A DNA stretch of 64,000 bases from Magnaporthiopsis rhizophila. Its lineage: Eukaryota > Ascomycota > Sordariomycetes > Magnaporthales > Magnaporthaceae. The first letter of the stretch is position 1; the number at the start of each line of letters is the position of its first letter. Below, piece after piece: positions 44,589 to 55,081 of this stretch. Under the pieces are notes generated by a model. The model was not told the origin of the DNA and did not search any database. It saw only the letters and a list, made by a program, of their open reading frames with translations. A program made the position numbers and the translations under genes. The stretch spans positions 62,001-126,000 of the forward strand of contig PYSS01000049.1 of the NCBI GenBank assembly GCA_003049465.1, given 5' to 3'.

Positions 44589-45746
44589 ATGATTACCACA
44601 TCAAGGTCTGAGCTGGTTCTGATAACCGGCGCCACGGGCCATGTCGGATCGGCCACGCTGCTCCATCTCCTCCGCGCCGGCTACATGGTCCGCGCCGCCG
44701 TCCGGTCCGAGGACAAGGCAACAAAGATTCTCGCCCGCCCGAGGATACAGCAGGCGCTCGCCGCAAACAGCCACATCGAGGCCATCACCGGCCGCAGCCA
44801 GCTGAGCTTCGTGGTGGTGCCCGACATCACCGCCCCGGGCGCCTACGACCAGGCCGCCCGCGGCACCACTCTCGTCATCCACATCGCGAGCCCTCTGGTC
44901 ACTGGAGACGAGGTGCCGCTGGCCCGCCACAATGAGTACTTCATCCGCCCCGCCGTGCGCGGCACCCTGAGCATGCTCGAGGCCGCCCACCGCGCCGGCA
45001 CCGTCCGCCGCGTCGTCATCACCTCCTCCATCGTCTCCCTGGTCCCCGTCGACCGCATGGAGGGCACGACGGCGACCGAGAACACGACGCCCGTGCGCCC
45101 GTGCGATCGCGTCCCCTTCCCCGAGGAGCCCTACACCAGCGAGTTCGCCGCCTACGCCGCCTCCAAGGTCGCGTCGCTGGCCCGCGCCGAGGCCTGGGTG
45201 GCGCGCGAGCGACCGGCATTTGACGTCGTCTACCTGCACCCGTCCTTTGTGCTGGGCCGCAACGACGCCGCCACCACGTCCGCCCAGGCCGTCAGGGGCA
45301 CCAACGCCGTCGTCCTGGCCATGCTGCTCGGCAAGCGCTTCGGCCCCTACGCCGGCGCCACCGTGCACGTCGACGACGTCGCCGCCGCCCACGTCATCGC
45401 CCTCGAGCGCGACCGCGTCCCGGGCAACAGGAGCTATGTGCTGTCGGACCCGCGCCCCACCACCTGGAACGACGCCCGCGACATCGCCCGCCGCCGCTTC
45501 CCCGAGGCCGTCGAGAGCAGGCTGCTGGTGGCCAAGGGCAGCGTCGACACGACACCGCTGCCGGTGGACGCGTCGCTGACCGAGGAGGTGTTTGGCTTCA
45601 AGTTCGCCTCGTTCGAGGAGCAGGTCGTCAGCACAGTCTCGCACTTCCTCGACTTGAGGATGCAGCAAAAGGCCGCCGCCGCCCTGGCCAGGGGGAAGAC
45701 GGTCAGGGTGAAAGAGGCGATGATGCAGGTCAGGGCCAATGCATGA
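44589..45746 (+). CDS. Extended SDR, dihydroflavonol-4-reductase-like
   Basis: A single exon encodes 385 residues. The cofactor motif ITGATGHVGSATL is at about residues 12-24. LVIHIASPLV, VRGTLSMLEAAHRAGTVRRVVITSS and YAASKVASLARAEAW (the YxxxK helix) follow, all usual for the DFR/cinnamyl-reductase-like fungal group, and YLHPSFVLG and VHVDDVAAAHV mark the substrate domain. It should be a cytosolic NADPH-dependent reductase of a ketone or aldehyde. The C-terminus has an extra 30-residue Lys/Ala-rich helix. Very high GC and an intact frame suggest an expressed gene. The substrate is unknown. Confidence 0.88.
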   Translation: MITTSRSELVLITGATGHVGSATLLHLLRAGYMVRAAVRSEDKATKILARPRIQQALAANSHIEAITGRSQLSFVVVPDITAPGAYDQAARGTTLVIHIASPLVTGDEVPLARHNEYFIRPAVRGTLSMLEAAHRAGTVRRVVITSSIVSLVPVDRMEGTTATENTTPVRPCDRVPFPEEPYTSEFAAYAASKVASLARAEAWVARERPAFDVVYLHPSFVLGRNDAATTSAQAVRGTNAVVLAMLLGKRFGPYAGATVHVDDVAAAHVIALERDRVPGNRSYVLSDPRPTTWNDARDIARRRFPEAVESRLLVAKGSVDTTPLPVDASLTEEVFGFKFASFEEQVVSTVSHFLDLRMQQKAAAALARGKTVRVKEAMMQVRANA

Positions 45747-47191
45747 TGGAAACCTTTTTATCCCGATTCCCCTTTGTCACATTTTCCTTGTCGTCTCGAG
45801 TCATGGAAAGCTTCGTGGAGTTTGTCTTTTCTTGCATAGCGGTCTGCTTGGTTCTTTTGTTCCTGACTTGCGATTTTTGTACCTCTAGACACGATCTCGA
45901 CGGCCTTGATGGCGGAGAGTGGATCTAGATATGGATACATATGGATACCCCAACATACAATATGTTATTTTGATCAAAAGTCTTCCAGGCATCCTGATGC
46001 CAGCCATAATGATGCCATTCCCATTGAAAAGTCGTTGCATGTGCCCATCCTGTCCATCACCCACGAAAAGACTTACCACGCCGATCCTAATCTGTAGAAG
46101 CCACGAAAGCTATCGAAACATCTCCTAGGAATTAGTCCTGTGTTCTGGATCTCCACCGGAACCATTGGAGGCTGTGACGATGAGCCAGTGATGTAACAAC
46201 AATGGCCCAAACACAGTTTTATGAGTTGTTCTAGTGAGTCAGAGTGTTGTAACTGTCGTGACGAAAAGCCACTGGTGACTGCATCAGAAAACCGCCAGAT
46301 GTCTGATACAGAGCATCGAGAGCAGATCAGCTAACAAAAAAGTTACTCGTAGGATGTCCTGCCATGTAGACATGCATCGATTTTTTCAGCCTTATGGGAA
46401 ATCATCATTTTGTATGAGAGACGCTTCCTCCGCCCAGATAATAACACCCAAGATACAGATCTGATGCCTCGGTTCCCTCCTAGTAGAGTACTAAAATGGC
46501 ACTTTCTCACTTGATAACTGTAGTCACGGAATATTGTTTCAACTCATCTGCCCGGTTGCTCCTTTGGATCCTATCGCCAAACCCAACTGACCCACCGTGA
46601 GGCATGCGGCACGCAGTATTCCGGTGGCGGGCTCTAGAAAAAGGGTGGGCCCGGTTATTTTGAAGGTGAATATGATTTTCTCCGGGAGTCACTTATTCTG
46701 CTTCTGCTTGCCAACTTCCTATTTGAATTCGTCCCTCCGCCTAGTATTTCTGGCTACACCATCCACGACTACCTACCAAGCCCACACAAATCTGTGCCTC
46801 TTCCTTGACGAAATCATACCATTGGCTTGATCTGGAAATCTCCGGCTTCCCGCACGTTTCTCTTGCATCTCCGCTCCCCACGCCCTCGTCCTCCCACTGC
46901 TTTCCTTCCCAGAGATCAGCGCAGCGACCTTCTTCAGACAACATCTGAAGAGTGAGCCGTGGTATCCCGGACGCAAACACTGGACCAGCAACATCGCAGA
47001 ACGCAACTCTCGCTTCCATCGCACTTGATATCTTGCTCGACCGTCTCTCCTCGCCACAGCTGCCTCCATCATACTTGCTATCTTGATCGACCGCCTCGCC
47101 TCTTCCTCGCCACAGCCCGCTTCCTGCCCCGTCTACTCCCCACAAGTGTTTTCAGGTTCTAGCACGGAAATGGCCTAGAAGCGCCGCCAAG
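45747..47191. other. Intergenic, nothing recognised
   Basis: This is a somewhat AT-richer stretch without a domain on either strand. The part from about 46700 on is C/T-rich and is probably the promoter and leader of the small Cys/His protein gene. Confidence 0.45.
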
Positions 47192-47553
47192 ATGACCGGA
47201 AAGGGCACCAAGAACAAGTCGCTGAAGCACTCCTGGTAGTTATGCCCATTCTCTCCATCCCTCCGTCCCTATCTCCAGCCCTGCAGATCTGCCACGGACG
47301 AAATACTAATTCCCCAAACAGCGATATCTGCGGCAAGACCGGCAGCCAGCAGAGCTGCCTGCGCAAGGGACATCTAAAGCTCTGCAAAGATCATCCCGAA
47401 ACGCCGCACTCGGCCTACCAACAGTGCGTCAAGTGCACGACGGAAAGAAAAAGAAAGGCGGCGGCGGAGGAGAGGGAGTCTCGGAGGTCCCAAGAAGGCA
47501 AGAAAAGGAACAAGGGCAAGGGAGGCAAGAAGAAGGCGGGCAAGAAGGCGTGA
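47192..47553 (+). CDS. Small Cys/His-rich (zinc-binding-like) protein, copy A
   Basis: Exons 47192-47235 and 47322-47553 join inside a Cys codon (TG|C) across an 86-nt intron and give 91 residues. Residues 15-53 carry nine potential zinc ligands with the spacing C-x2-C-x8-C-x4-H-x3-C-x2-H-x4-H-x5-C-x2-C, starting CDICGK and ending QQCVKC. A basic tail of Lys/Arg/Glu/Gly (residues 54-91) follows, suggesting nuclear or nucleic-acid association. I recognise no named domain. Copy B at 48076 has exactly the same ligand spacing and the same intron position and phase, which proves the gene model better than either alone. There is no signal peptide. The function is unknown. Confidence 0.75.
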
Positions 47554-48075
47554 GTTGACCGGCAGTTGGTGATATGTAATCTCTAGACCTGATTTACCCT
47601 TCACAAATAAACCTCTATCTTCCTACAAAATCCTTGGAGCGAGGACTCCGATAGGCGTAGGGCTTGGGTATCAGACTTGCGAGTGGAGAGTGAGGGTAGG
47701 GTGAGACCCAAATACACATTAGAGTGAGTACTGGCGCAAACGGGCAAACAACGGGTGGAATTTTCTAGGTCCTCTGCGCCTTTCCCCAGTCTCGTCTCGG
47801 GCGTGGCTTCCCTGTGCTACAGCAAACGGATGCTTCTATCCGTTAGCCCCAGCCGCTGGAAAACTTCGATTTTTGATCTCCACAAGCTTCCCACCGAACG
47901 CCCATTTGAGTTTGTAATAAATAACATTTCGAGGTATATGTGACCCCAAGCCAATTGGTGATTTGCATATGACGGAAACTTGCGCGTCCTTCGAGCCCAC
48001 CATTGACTTTGACCTGCAGTACAATCCGACAAACCTCTGCTCCCCTCACAAGACGTCGATAAGGCCAAGCACAAG
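47554..48075. other. Spacer between the tandem copies
   Basis: No gene is seen in this 520-base spacer. It should contain the 3' end of copy A and the promoter of copy B. Confidence 0.5.
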
Positions 48076-48477
48076 ATGAAGCCCACCAAGGCCCAGAAAC
48101 ATCACTGGTAGGACAGATACCCATCCCGCGGCACGCGGGCGCCGTACTGACGAGCCAAATACGGCACTCATCTACCTAGCGACGTCTGCGGCAAGATGGG
48201 GGATCTCCACGGCTGCATAAAAAAAGATCACATGGCCCGGTGCGAGAAGCACCCTGACGCCGTGCACTCGACGTACCAGCAGTGCGTCAAGTGCACGGCC
48301 GAGCGAAAAAGAGCGGAGCGGGAGGAACGGGAAAGCGCCTTGGCTGCGAAGGAGGCTGCCAGCCCTGAGACGGGAAGGCCCAGGAAGGGCAAGAAGAAGA
48401 AGGAGGAGGAGAAGAATCAGGAGGACAAGCAGGCGGGAGAGCCTGACGGCCCAAAGAACAAGAAGGGCAAAAGATGA
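48076..48477 (+). CDS. Small Cys/His-rich (zinc-binding-like) protein, copy B
   Basis: Exons 48076-48107 and 48180-48477 join inside a Cys codon (TG|C) across a 72-nt intron and give 109 residues. The ligands at 11, 14, 23, 28, 32, 35, 40, 46 and 49 repeat the exact spacing of copy A, with CDVCGK at the start and YQQCVKCTAERKR at the end. His10 just before the first Cys is matched by His13 in copy A. The tail is longer and richer in Lys and Glu, probably a charged helix with a nuclear-type basic end (KNKKGKR). The pair arose by tandem duplication and then diverged: the ligands and the QQCVKC block are kept while the residues between them changed. The function is unknown. Confidence 0.75.
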
Positions 48478-49367
48478 ACCGATCGCGCACTCCGTCGCAG
48501 CGCATTCCCCATTACCCAGCGCATGGGGATTACCATGTGCTTCCTCACATCACGCATGGCATGGCGGTTGAGAACGGAGGGAGAGGCCCAGGCGGCGCCA
48601 CGGATCAAAAGACGCGCCTTGGGGAAAACCTTGCGTGCTGTGGTGGATTTTTTTTTTTTTTTCTTCACGATGCTCCAAGTGGCGTAAAAGCCGCTCTTCA
48701 CTCTCGCTTCAGGACCACAGCACAGAAAACACCAAAATTTTTCGTCCGTCTGTTTGCGCTGGTTTTGATGTTGCCGAAAGACATAAAGCGCTAAGGCCAG
48801 ATTTTGGCATCAAGCACACTCGGGCAGATATGTGAATGAACGTTGATGTCGGTCGTCCCAAGGTGATGAGCTCCATCTGAACCCAGCCATGTTTTTCGAC
48901 ATCAGCAAGCAGCTTATCTCGTGTCGGCCAGGAACCTTGCATGGCCCCACACCCCTTCGACCCACTTTTGAGCCGTCTCTCCGCCCCTCATTGTCACCCA
49001 GCCTTGCATCTGACTGGCTGGCGGGGCTTGGAAGGTGTCAGGACCATGCGACTCGGCCCGGGTTCGTTGGCTGATGGATTCAGAGTTGTGCGGTTGCCCA
49101 AGACCAAAGCAAAGGGCAGGCTGCCCCATCGGGGTGAGGCCACCCGCAACCTGCGTGCGCGTCCTCGAGTTGTCTGTCGAGCCGTTGCTCGAGGCTTCAT
49201 TCCCCAATGTCCCGACCCGTCCCTCATCTCGCCCTCGCACCAGTGGCTAGGCAGCCCCGCAGACGCCCATCACGGCCATCCACCATGCGATGATCTAGCG
49301 CCCGAGCCCCGGAACCCCCATCTCGTCCGACTCTATCCAGACCCCTCATCCGTCTGCTGTCGCGCGG
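48478..49367. other. Intergenic, nothing recognised
   Basis: A 15-base T run lies at 48648-48662. No domain is seen on either strand. The end of the stretch is the leader of the lectin-like gene. Confidence 0.45.
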
Positions 49368-51340
49368 ATGCCGGCCGAAGGGGAGCGACGAGGGGGTGGC
49401 GCGCACGACCACCCTGACCTGCACGTCCAGCTGCCCGCTGCCGGTCAGAAGGAGGTGATATCGAGCCCGGCCAGCCAGCACCAGAAGGAGTCCTTCAAGG
49501 ACTACGACAGCCTTCCTCAGGCCGTTTTTCCGGCAGGCGTCAAGACCGGAGTTGGCAAGCGAGACCGAGCGCCAGGGTCCGAGTCGACCGACAATGACGA
49601 CAACGCATGGTCTCCCTCCCACAGCTCTCCACAGAGGAGGTCCTATTATCCCGACGAAGCCTTTATCATCTCGCCGATAGCCACCCGGAGCGATGACTAC
49701 CGACGGCGCAACGAAAGCGCGACCGAGTGCGCGACAAACGCCAGCGCCAGCTTCTACTCCCCGTCGAGCCGCTCGAACGCCACGAGGACACTGCTGCTAG
49801 ATAACGAGGTACATGGTGGTGGGGAAACGCGTGGGGGTGATGATGATGGAAAAGAGGGCGCCAGTGGTGGCTTGCATACTGTCGCAAGCAAAGGTACGGA
49901 CGGCGCGGAGGAGGACAAGAAGCCGCGGCGCAAGATTTGCGGAATGCGGCGGAGATGGTTCTTTGTCGCCGTAGCTGCTATCGCAATCATCCTCGTCGGC
50001 GTGTTGATCGGTGTCGTCGTCTGGGCTACGAGCAGAAACCACGATTCGACTCTCGGCGGGGAGGCGTCTGAGACATCCCATCCGCCCCCTCCTAACAACC
50101 CCGGGCGCGGGGGCCTGCACCAGAATGCCCGCCTAACGGCCATCAGTTGGGCTGGGGATGGCGGCCAAATGTATCGGGCTGTGATATCGCAGGACCGAAG
50201 CGGCTCTCTCTTCGCCTCTTACCTTGAGACTAACGGGACGTGGATGCCGATACGGGTGTCTCCCTTGCTCAAATCGCTGGAATCCACCGACGGGGGTGTG
50301 AAGCCTGCCGACCTGGACCCTGCCGCGGGCACGCCCCTTGCGGCTGCTGTGTCGAGCACATCGGGTCTGAATGTCTTTTTCAAAACAAAAAACAACAATG
50401 TTTTCAGCATCAGGGCGTCTGTCAACAACCGCGCCTCATGGGACTGGTCCGAACAATCCAGGGGGATGCGCAAACAGCCGGACATGACCGACAACGTCGC
50501 CGTCAAGGGATCAGACCTTGCGGCGGCAACTCGGCGAGTCTGCTCGGACCCGACAGGCAAAAACCACTGCTTCAATGACGTCCTCGCCGTGTACTTGGCG
50601 TCGGATAACGGACCCTCAGGGAGCAGTGGCGTCCTCAGGTTGTTCAACGAAACCCATTGGCGGACATATTCACGCGAACCCCTGGCACCTATCACGAACA
50701 CCCAGTGGAAAACCGAGCCATCGTATCGGGGGCTGTCATCCTACGCGCTCGCCATGACGCATTTCCCCCAAGACAGCATTCCCGGGAGTCTTGTTGGGAG
50801 CATGCGGGTTTACTTTGCCGACGGCGATGGCCTGCCTCAGGAGATTGTCTCCAACGCCAGCACGGGTCCTTCTACTTGGGTTTTAGGTATGGGCTTTTAC
50901 CTCGGTTCCAAATCCACTCCATTCTCCCCCGAGGACTGCCAATCTTATTGACTGCGTGGCATGCCCTCCACGGCATAGATTCCGTCGTTGAACGCGATCG
51001 TTTAGACTACGGGGCACTTTCTCCCGGGAGGCTTGCTGTGTCCACGTTCGACGGAGGCACGCAGATGCTCATGGTGACGGCCACGCCGGATGGGAAACTC
51101 CTGGCAGTGCGTCACTGGGCCCGGGGGTCGTACTTCTGGGCCGGCCAAAGACGGCTCAGGATCGCCGGCCGACCGGCCAACCTCTCGGCGGAGTTCAACA
51201 TTACCGCCCTGGCCATCACCGACAAGCATCTCTACATTAACAACAACAGCACCAACATCGAGGAGTACCGGTGGGGTGGCGACGACCCGTACTCGGTCGT
51301 CTACATGGGCATCGTCGACATCTTTCCACCGGAAGGCTGA
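49368..51340 (+). CDS. Type II membrane protein with fucose-specific-lectin-like domain
   Basis: Exons 49368-50886 and 50979-51340 join across a 92-nt intron (GTATGG/ATAG) and give about 626 residues. Residues 1-195 are hydrophilic, Ser/Asp-rich and probably disordered in the cytosol. A basic stretch (RRKICGMRRRW) is followed by one strong membrane segment at about 198-222 (VAVAAIAIILVGVLIGVVVW). The rest is outside, with many Asn-x-Ser/Thr sites and repeated strands such as LTAISWAGDGGQMYRAVI and LRLFNETHWRTY. These are like the six-bladed propeller of fungal fucose-specific lectins. The second exon adds ITDKHLYINNNSTNIEEYRW, another blade. The domain layout is common in Sordariomycetes; the ligand is not proven. 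The start may also be a later Met. Confidence 0.75.
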
Positions 51341-52095
51341 GATGTTTCTTAGTCTCAGGATAGACGAGAGACTTCATCAAGTCTTCCTGTCACCGACCAC
51401 GCCCTGCCGAATACGAGAGATGCCTGCTGTCTCTGTGCGATCTGCAGCTCCCGGATCGCCGCAGACGCTGCTCACAGCAGAGCGTTGGGACGATGGGTGA
51501 ACTGAGACGTGTCTACGCCATAACGTTGCGAGCACCAAAGTTGCCGTGGAGATCGCTACCACTGTGTATGCCGCAAGCCAAGGCACCGAGGAGGCGAGGA
51601 GCAAATGGCCCTGTGCCCCAGGATGCCCATCTGCGGCCTTGCAGATCGACGGCCCCAAGCACCCAGCGCAGACGCAACGGTTGGACCAAGCTACGCGACA
51701 GAATGTTGCTAGTTAAGGTCGAGATGGGGTAAAAATGATAGAGCCTTAACTTTCGCGACTCGCATTAGGGAATGCGATCACCCGATGGCGCATCCCCTTA
51801 AATGCCGTTAGGTGCCCGGCACCATGGAAGCTTTGTAATACTACCACATCTGAGCATGAGAGGAGCGCGGGCTAATGTAAATAATGCCATGTAAATCCGT
51901 CTGTATGCCTAGATGCTGCGAAGACACCAATCGCCACAACACGGAAAGGAAGCGAGTTATTAGTGCTCTACCCACTGCACCTGCATATTGCGTCATCTCG
52001 TGAGTACACATAGGACGGGAACCCGCGTGGCCGTCGTCAACGGCAGAACCGGTTTGGTCTCTAGGAGTTTTATAAACCCTCGGGGGATATCCACC
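51341..52095. other. Intergenic, nothing recognised
   Basis: No coding region is supported between the lectin-like gene and the oxidoreductase. Short frames on both strands have no family likeness. Confidence 0.45.
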
Positions 52096-53107
52096 ATGCG
52101 CGCTATCACGTTCGACAAGACGGGCGACTCGTCGGTCCTGCAGGTCCGCGACGACGTGCCCAAGCCGACGTCAAAGCCGTCCGACGTCCTAGTCAAGGTC
52201 GAGTGGTCAGGCGTGAACTTCTACGACACATATATCCGCACCGGCCTGTCCAACTTCCCCCTCCCCCGCACCACCGGGCCCGAGGGCGCGGGGACGATCG
52301 AGGAAGTGGGCGCCGACGTCGCGCGCGACTGCCCGCACCTCCGTGTCGGCGACCGCGTCGCCTTCATGTCCCCAGGCTCCGCGGCCGAGTACGCCACCGC
52401 CCGGTCGACGGGGTGGCGCGCCTCCCCGACGGCGTCAGCACGCGCGACGGCGCGGTCCTGCTGCTTCAAGGACTGACGGCCTGGACGCTTGTCCAGGACG
52501 TGCACGCTGTCAAGCCCGGTGAGGTCGTTCTGGTACAGGCGGCCGCGGGCGGGACGGGCGGCCTCATTGTGCAGATGGCCAAGCACCCGGGCGCCACGAC
52601 CGTGATCGGGACCGTGTCGACCGACGAGAAGGCCGAGCTGGCCCGCCGTCACGGCTGCGACCACGTCGTCGTGTACACGCGCGACGATAGGTTGGCCGCC
52701 GTGAACGAGATCACCCACGACCAGGGCTGCCACGCCGTGTTCACGGGCGTCGGCCCCGTCACCTTTCACGCGGACCTGGCCGCCACGCGCCGCCGCGGGT
52801 CGCTCGTGTCGTTCGGGAACGCCCCGTCAAGGCCCTCGACCTGGCGCGCCTCACGCCTAGGAACGTGAAGCTGGTGCGCCCGTCGGTGGGTGGCTACGTG
52901 GCCACGCGCGAGGAGTGGGAGGCGAGGTGCGCGGAGTTGTTTGACCTCGTGGCCCGCGGGGTCGTCAAGGTCCACATTGGCGGCACGCACGAGCTGGACA
53001 CGCTGGCGCAGGCTCAAGACGACGTCACGGGCAGGAAGACGGTCAGGAAGCTCCTCTCCAAGGTGGCTGAATGGGCTATCCGTTTTGCGGCAGCGCGTTT
53101 AGCTTGA
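52096..53107 (+). pseudogene. Quinone oxidoreductase (zeta-crystallin/QOR-type MDR) with two frameshifts
   Basis: The first frame (52096 on) reads MRAITFDKTGDSSVLQV, VKVEWSGVNFYDTYIRTG and GPEGAGTIEEVG, typical of NADPH:quinone reductase of the zinc-free MDR type. Near 52400-52402 (a CCC run) the family sequence moves to the next frame: GVARLPDGVSTRDGA, LTAWTLVQDVH and the cofactor loop QAAAGGTGGLIVQMAK. At 52822-52825 (a CCCC run) it moves again to ALDLARLTPRNVKLVRPSV and ends at 53107. Restoring one C at each spot would fit relatives, so both are one-base losses in C runs. The gene is otherwise full length (about 335 codons). A young pseudogene or sequence errors are equally possible. Confidence 0.75.
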
Positions 53108-54096
53108 TCCCTCGCCGTCGAGGCGACTTGATAGGCTATCCGGTCCGTGGTCACTCATTTGACTTTGATCCCTCATTTTACACAAGGGACAACAAATTCG
53201 GCCCTGATCGCGGCGATGTCACCTCATTTGGCTCACCGCCGGAATGAACCTTTCGCTCTCCTAGCCGAGGCGCATCCCAATCCCAGGACAAGCAGCAGGG
53301 CTCCTGAGATTTCCACGCACTTCCCAGCTATTCCATCCCGGTTGTCGGTCTGGATGCCGGTCCCAGTAGGAATGAGTGGGTGTCGCCAAGTTCTTAGGGT
53401 ATTCCTGAAATAGAAGGACCTCGTCATGTGCTGGCAATATTGGAATGTAGATCATGCTCACTGAGCACTCGTGTTTCGTATTGGCAGGTTCCTAGCATGT
53501 TCCTAGCCCAGTTGCGCTAAGGATTTAGACTAATGCGATTCCCTGCCCCTCGTGCGGCCACTGACATGCTTCCCCGCCTGTGTCTTTTTTTATATACAAC
53601 CAATGAGGCCACCAAACCCCTCAGATTACATATGGCGGATATACTGCCGTGAGGGGCGATCTCAATTTTTGGGGCACGGGTACCAGAGCCGCGTGGGTCG
53701 GCACTAGGAGCTGAACAGGAACCAAGCCCCAGACGCAAGCGATTGATACGCCCGGCATTTCCACGGCTATGTCCTGCCCAATAAGGCAAGATGGGGTCAC
53801 AGCCACACAGCCTCACGACTCGACGATGTAAGGTTACAATAGCCGTAGGATCATTGAGTTCATAAGACGGCCCACTACGATGGCAACATTTTGACAATGG
53901 TTTTCAGTGCGGCTGAACGTGAACAGGGATTGCCGCTTCGGTACTCTACCCGAATGTCTTGACAACACCCCAGACAATTCTCTTGGCACGATGGCACTGG
54001 GGCAGGGGCGCGCCTTTTCCAAATGACGAGCGGAGATGTCGCAGGTCTTGGGAAGAGGGGAGGAGATTCTTGCGAACAAAGGGAGAAAGAAATGTG
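53108..54096. other. Intergenic, nothing recognised
   Basis: Only short frames are seen, without domains. The stretch ends in the promoter of the secreted Cys-rich gene. Confidence 0.45.
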
Positions 54097-54104
54097 TATA
54101 AATA
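54097..54104 (+). promoter_or_regulatory. TATA box of the secreted Cys-rich gene
   Basis: TATAAATA lies about 190 bases upstream of the ATG at 54296, and a C/A-rich leader (TCAAGCACCT, CACAACCATG) follows. This strong core promoter fits a highly or conditionally expressed small secreted protein. Confidence 0.6.
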
Positions 54105-54295
54105 CCGCTGCTCTCAGTCCATCGTCAAGAACAAATTCAGGACAGCCAGCATCCGCTCTCATCCTCTCAAGCACCTCTCCTGCAGTTGCAACTCCCAAGA
54201 CAAGACACAGGGGCATCACCACCTCAAACCATCAAAAAAGACATCCCGCTCTTCCACGCCAGTCTCGGAACAAACACACACGCAACACCACAACC

Positions 54296-54628
54296 ATGCA
54301 GTTCAAGATCCTCGCCACCACCCTCCTCCTCGCCCTCGCCGCTGCCCACCCCTCCCCGGCCGAGGGCGCCGCGCCCGCCTCCCCCGACAGCGCCAAGGAC
54401 ACCAACGGGCCTGGCGGCGCGCCCGACGAGATGTCCATCATGGCCCAGCGCACCTGGCAGGCGCGCGGCGGCTGCCTGACGCAGTACAAGGACGCCAAGG
54501 TCTGCCTCGCCCAGTGCAAGGACGAGGCGGACGGCGGCAAGTGCAGGAACTGGAAGAGCATGACGGGCGTCCGGACCGGCGGCTGCTGCTGCGGCTGGTA
54601 CACGTGCCAGTGCGTCTGCGAGTACTAG
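54296..54628 (+). CDS. Small secreted cysteine-rich protein (effector- or AMP-like)
   Basis: A single exon encodes 110 residues. The first 17-18 residues (MQFKILATTLLLALAAA) are a signal peptide. A Pro/Ala/Gly-rich propiece follows to about residue 50, and the last 55 residues hold ten Cys, including a CCC triplet and a closing C-x-C-x-C (TCQCVCEY). The even Cys count fits five disulphides. I recognise no named family: the pattern is not that of a hydrophobin (no C-CC-C-C-CC-C spacing) or a clear defensin. A strong TATA box lies upstream. It could be an effector, an antimicrobial peptide or a wall protein. The frame also extends upstream, but the leader context favours 54296. Confidence 0.75.
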   Translation: MQFKILATTLLLALAAAHPSPAEGAAPASPDSAKDTNGPGGAPDEMSIMAQRTWQARGGCLTQYKDAKVCLAQCKDEADGGKCRNWKSMTGVRTGGCCCGWYTCQCVCEY

Positions 54629-55002
54629 ATGGATGTGGTGGAGTGAGAAAGAGAGGGCGAGGCTTGGGGTATTTTGGTGAAGAGTCACGGAGGATTGGGG
54701 GTTTTGGCTGCTGAAGAGTTCCCATTCTTTTACATGGTCGTTTGGTTGGAAAGGTCGTGACAACAGGACAAGGCGGTAATTAACCCACATCACGTTCTTT
54801 CAACGTAAATACATCACCAAACAAACTATCCGGCCGTTATTTGGCCAATAAATACACATTCTTTCATTCGCTGTTTCCAGTGTCCATGGATAATGCTGTG
54901 TCCTCCCCGGCCTGATCCTCAGCTACCTATTGTTTTCGGCTGCTTGACACTTGCCGTTCCAAACCTCAGGTCTGCCCCAGACTACACGGATTCACGATTT
55001 AC

Positions 55003-55036
<34 letters not shown>

Positions 55037-55050
55037 CNNNNNNNNNNNNN

Positions 55051-55081
<31 letters not shown>

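Noticed and set aside
44601..45668. 355-codon minus-strand frame opposite the DFR-like reductase
   Set aside because: Antisense shadow caused by high third-position GC; the plus strand has full SDR motifs.
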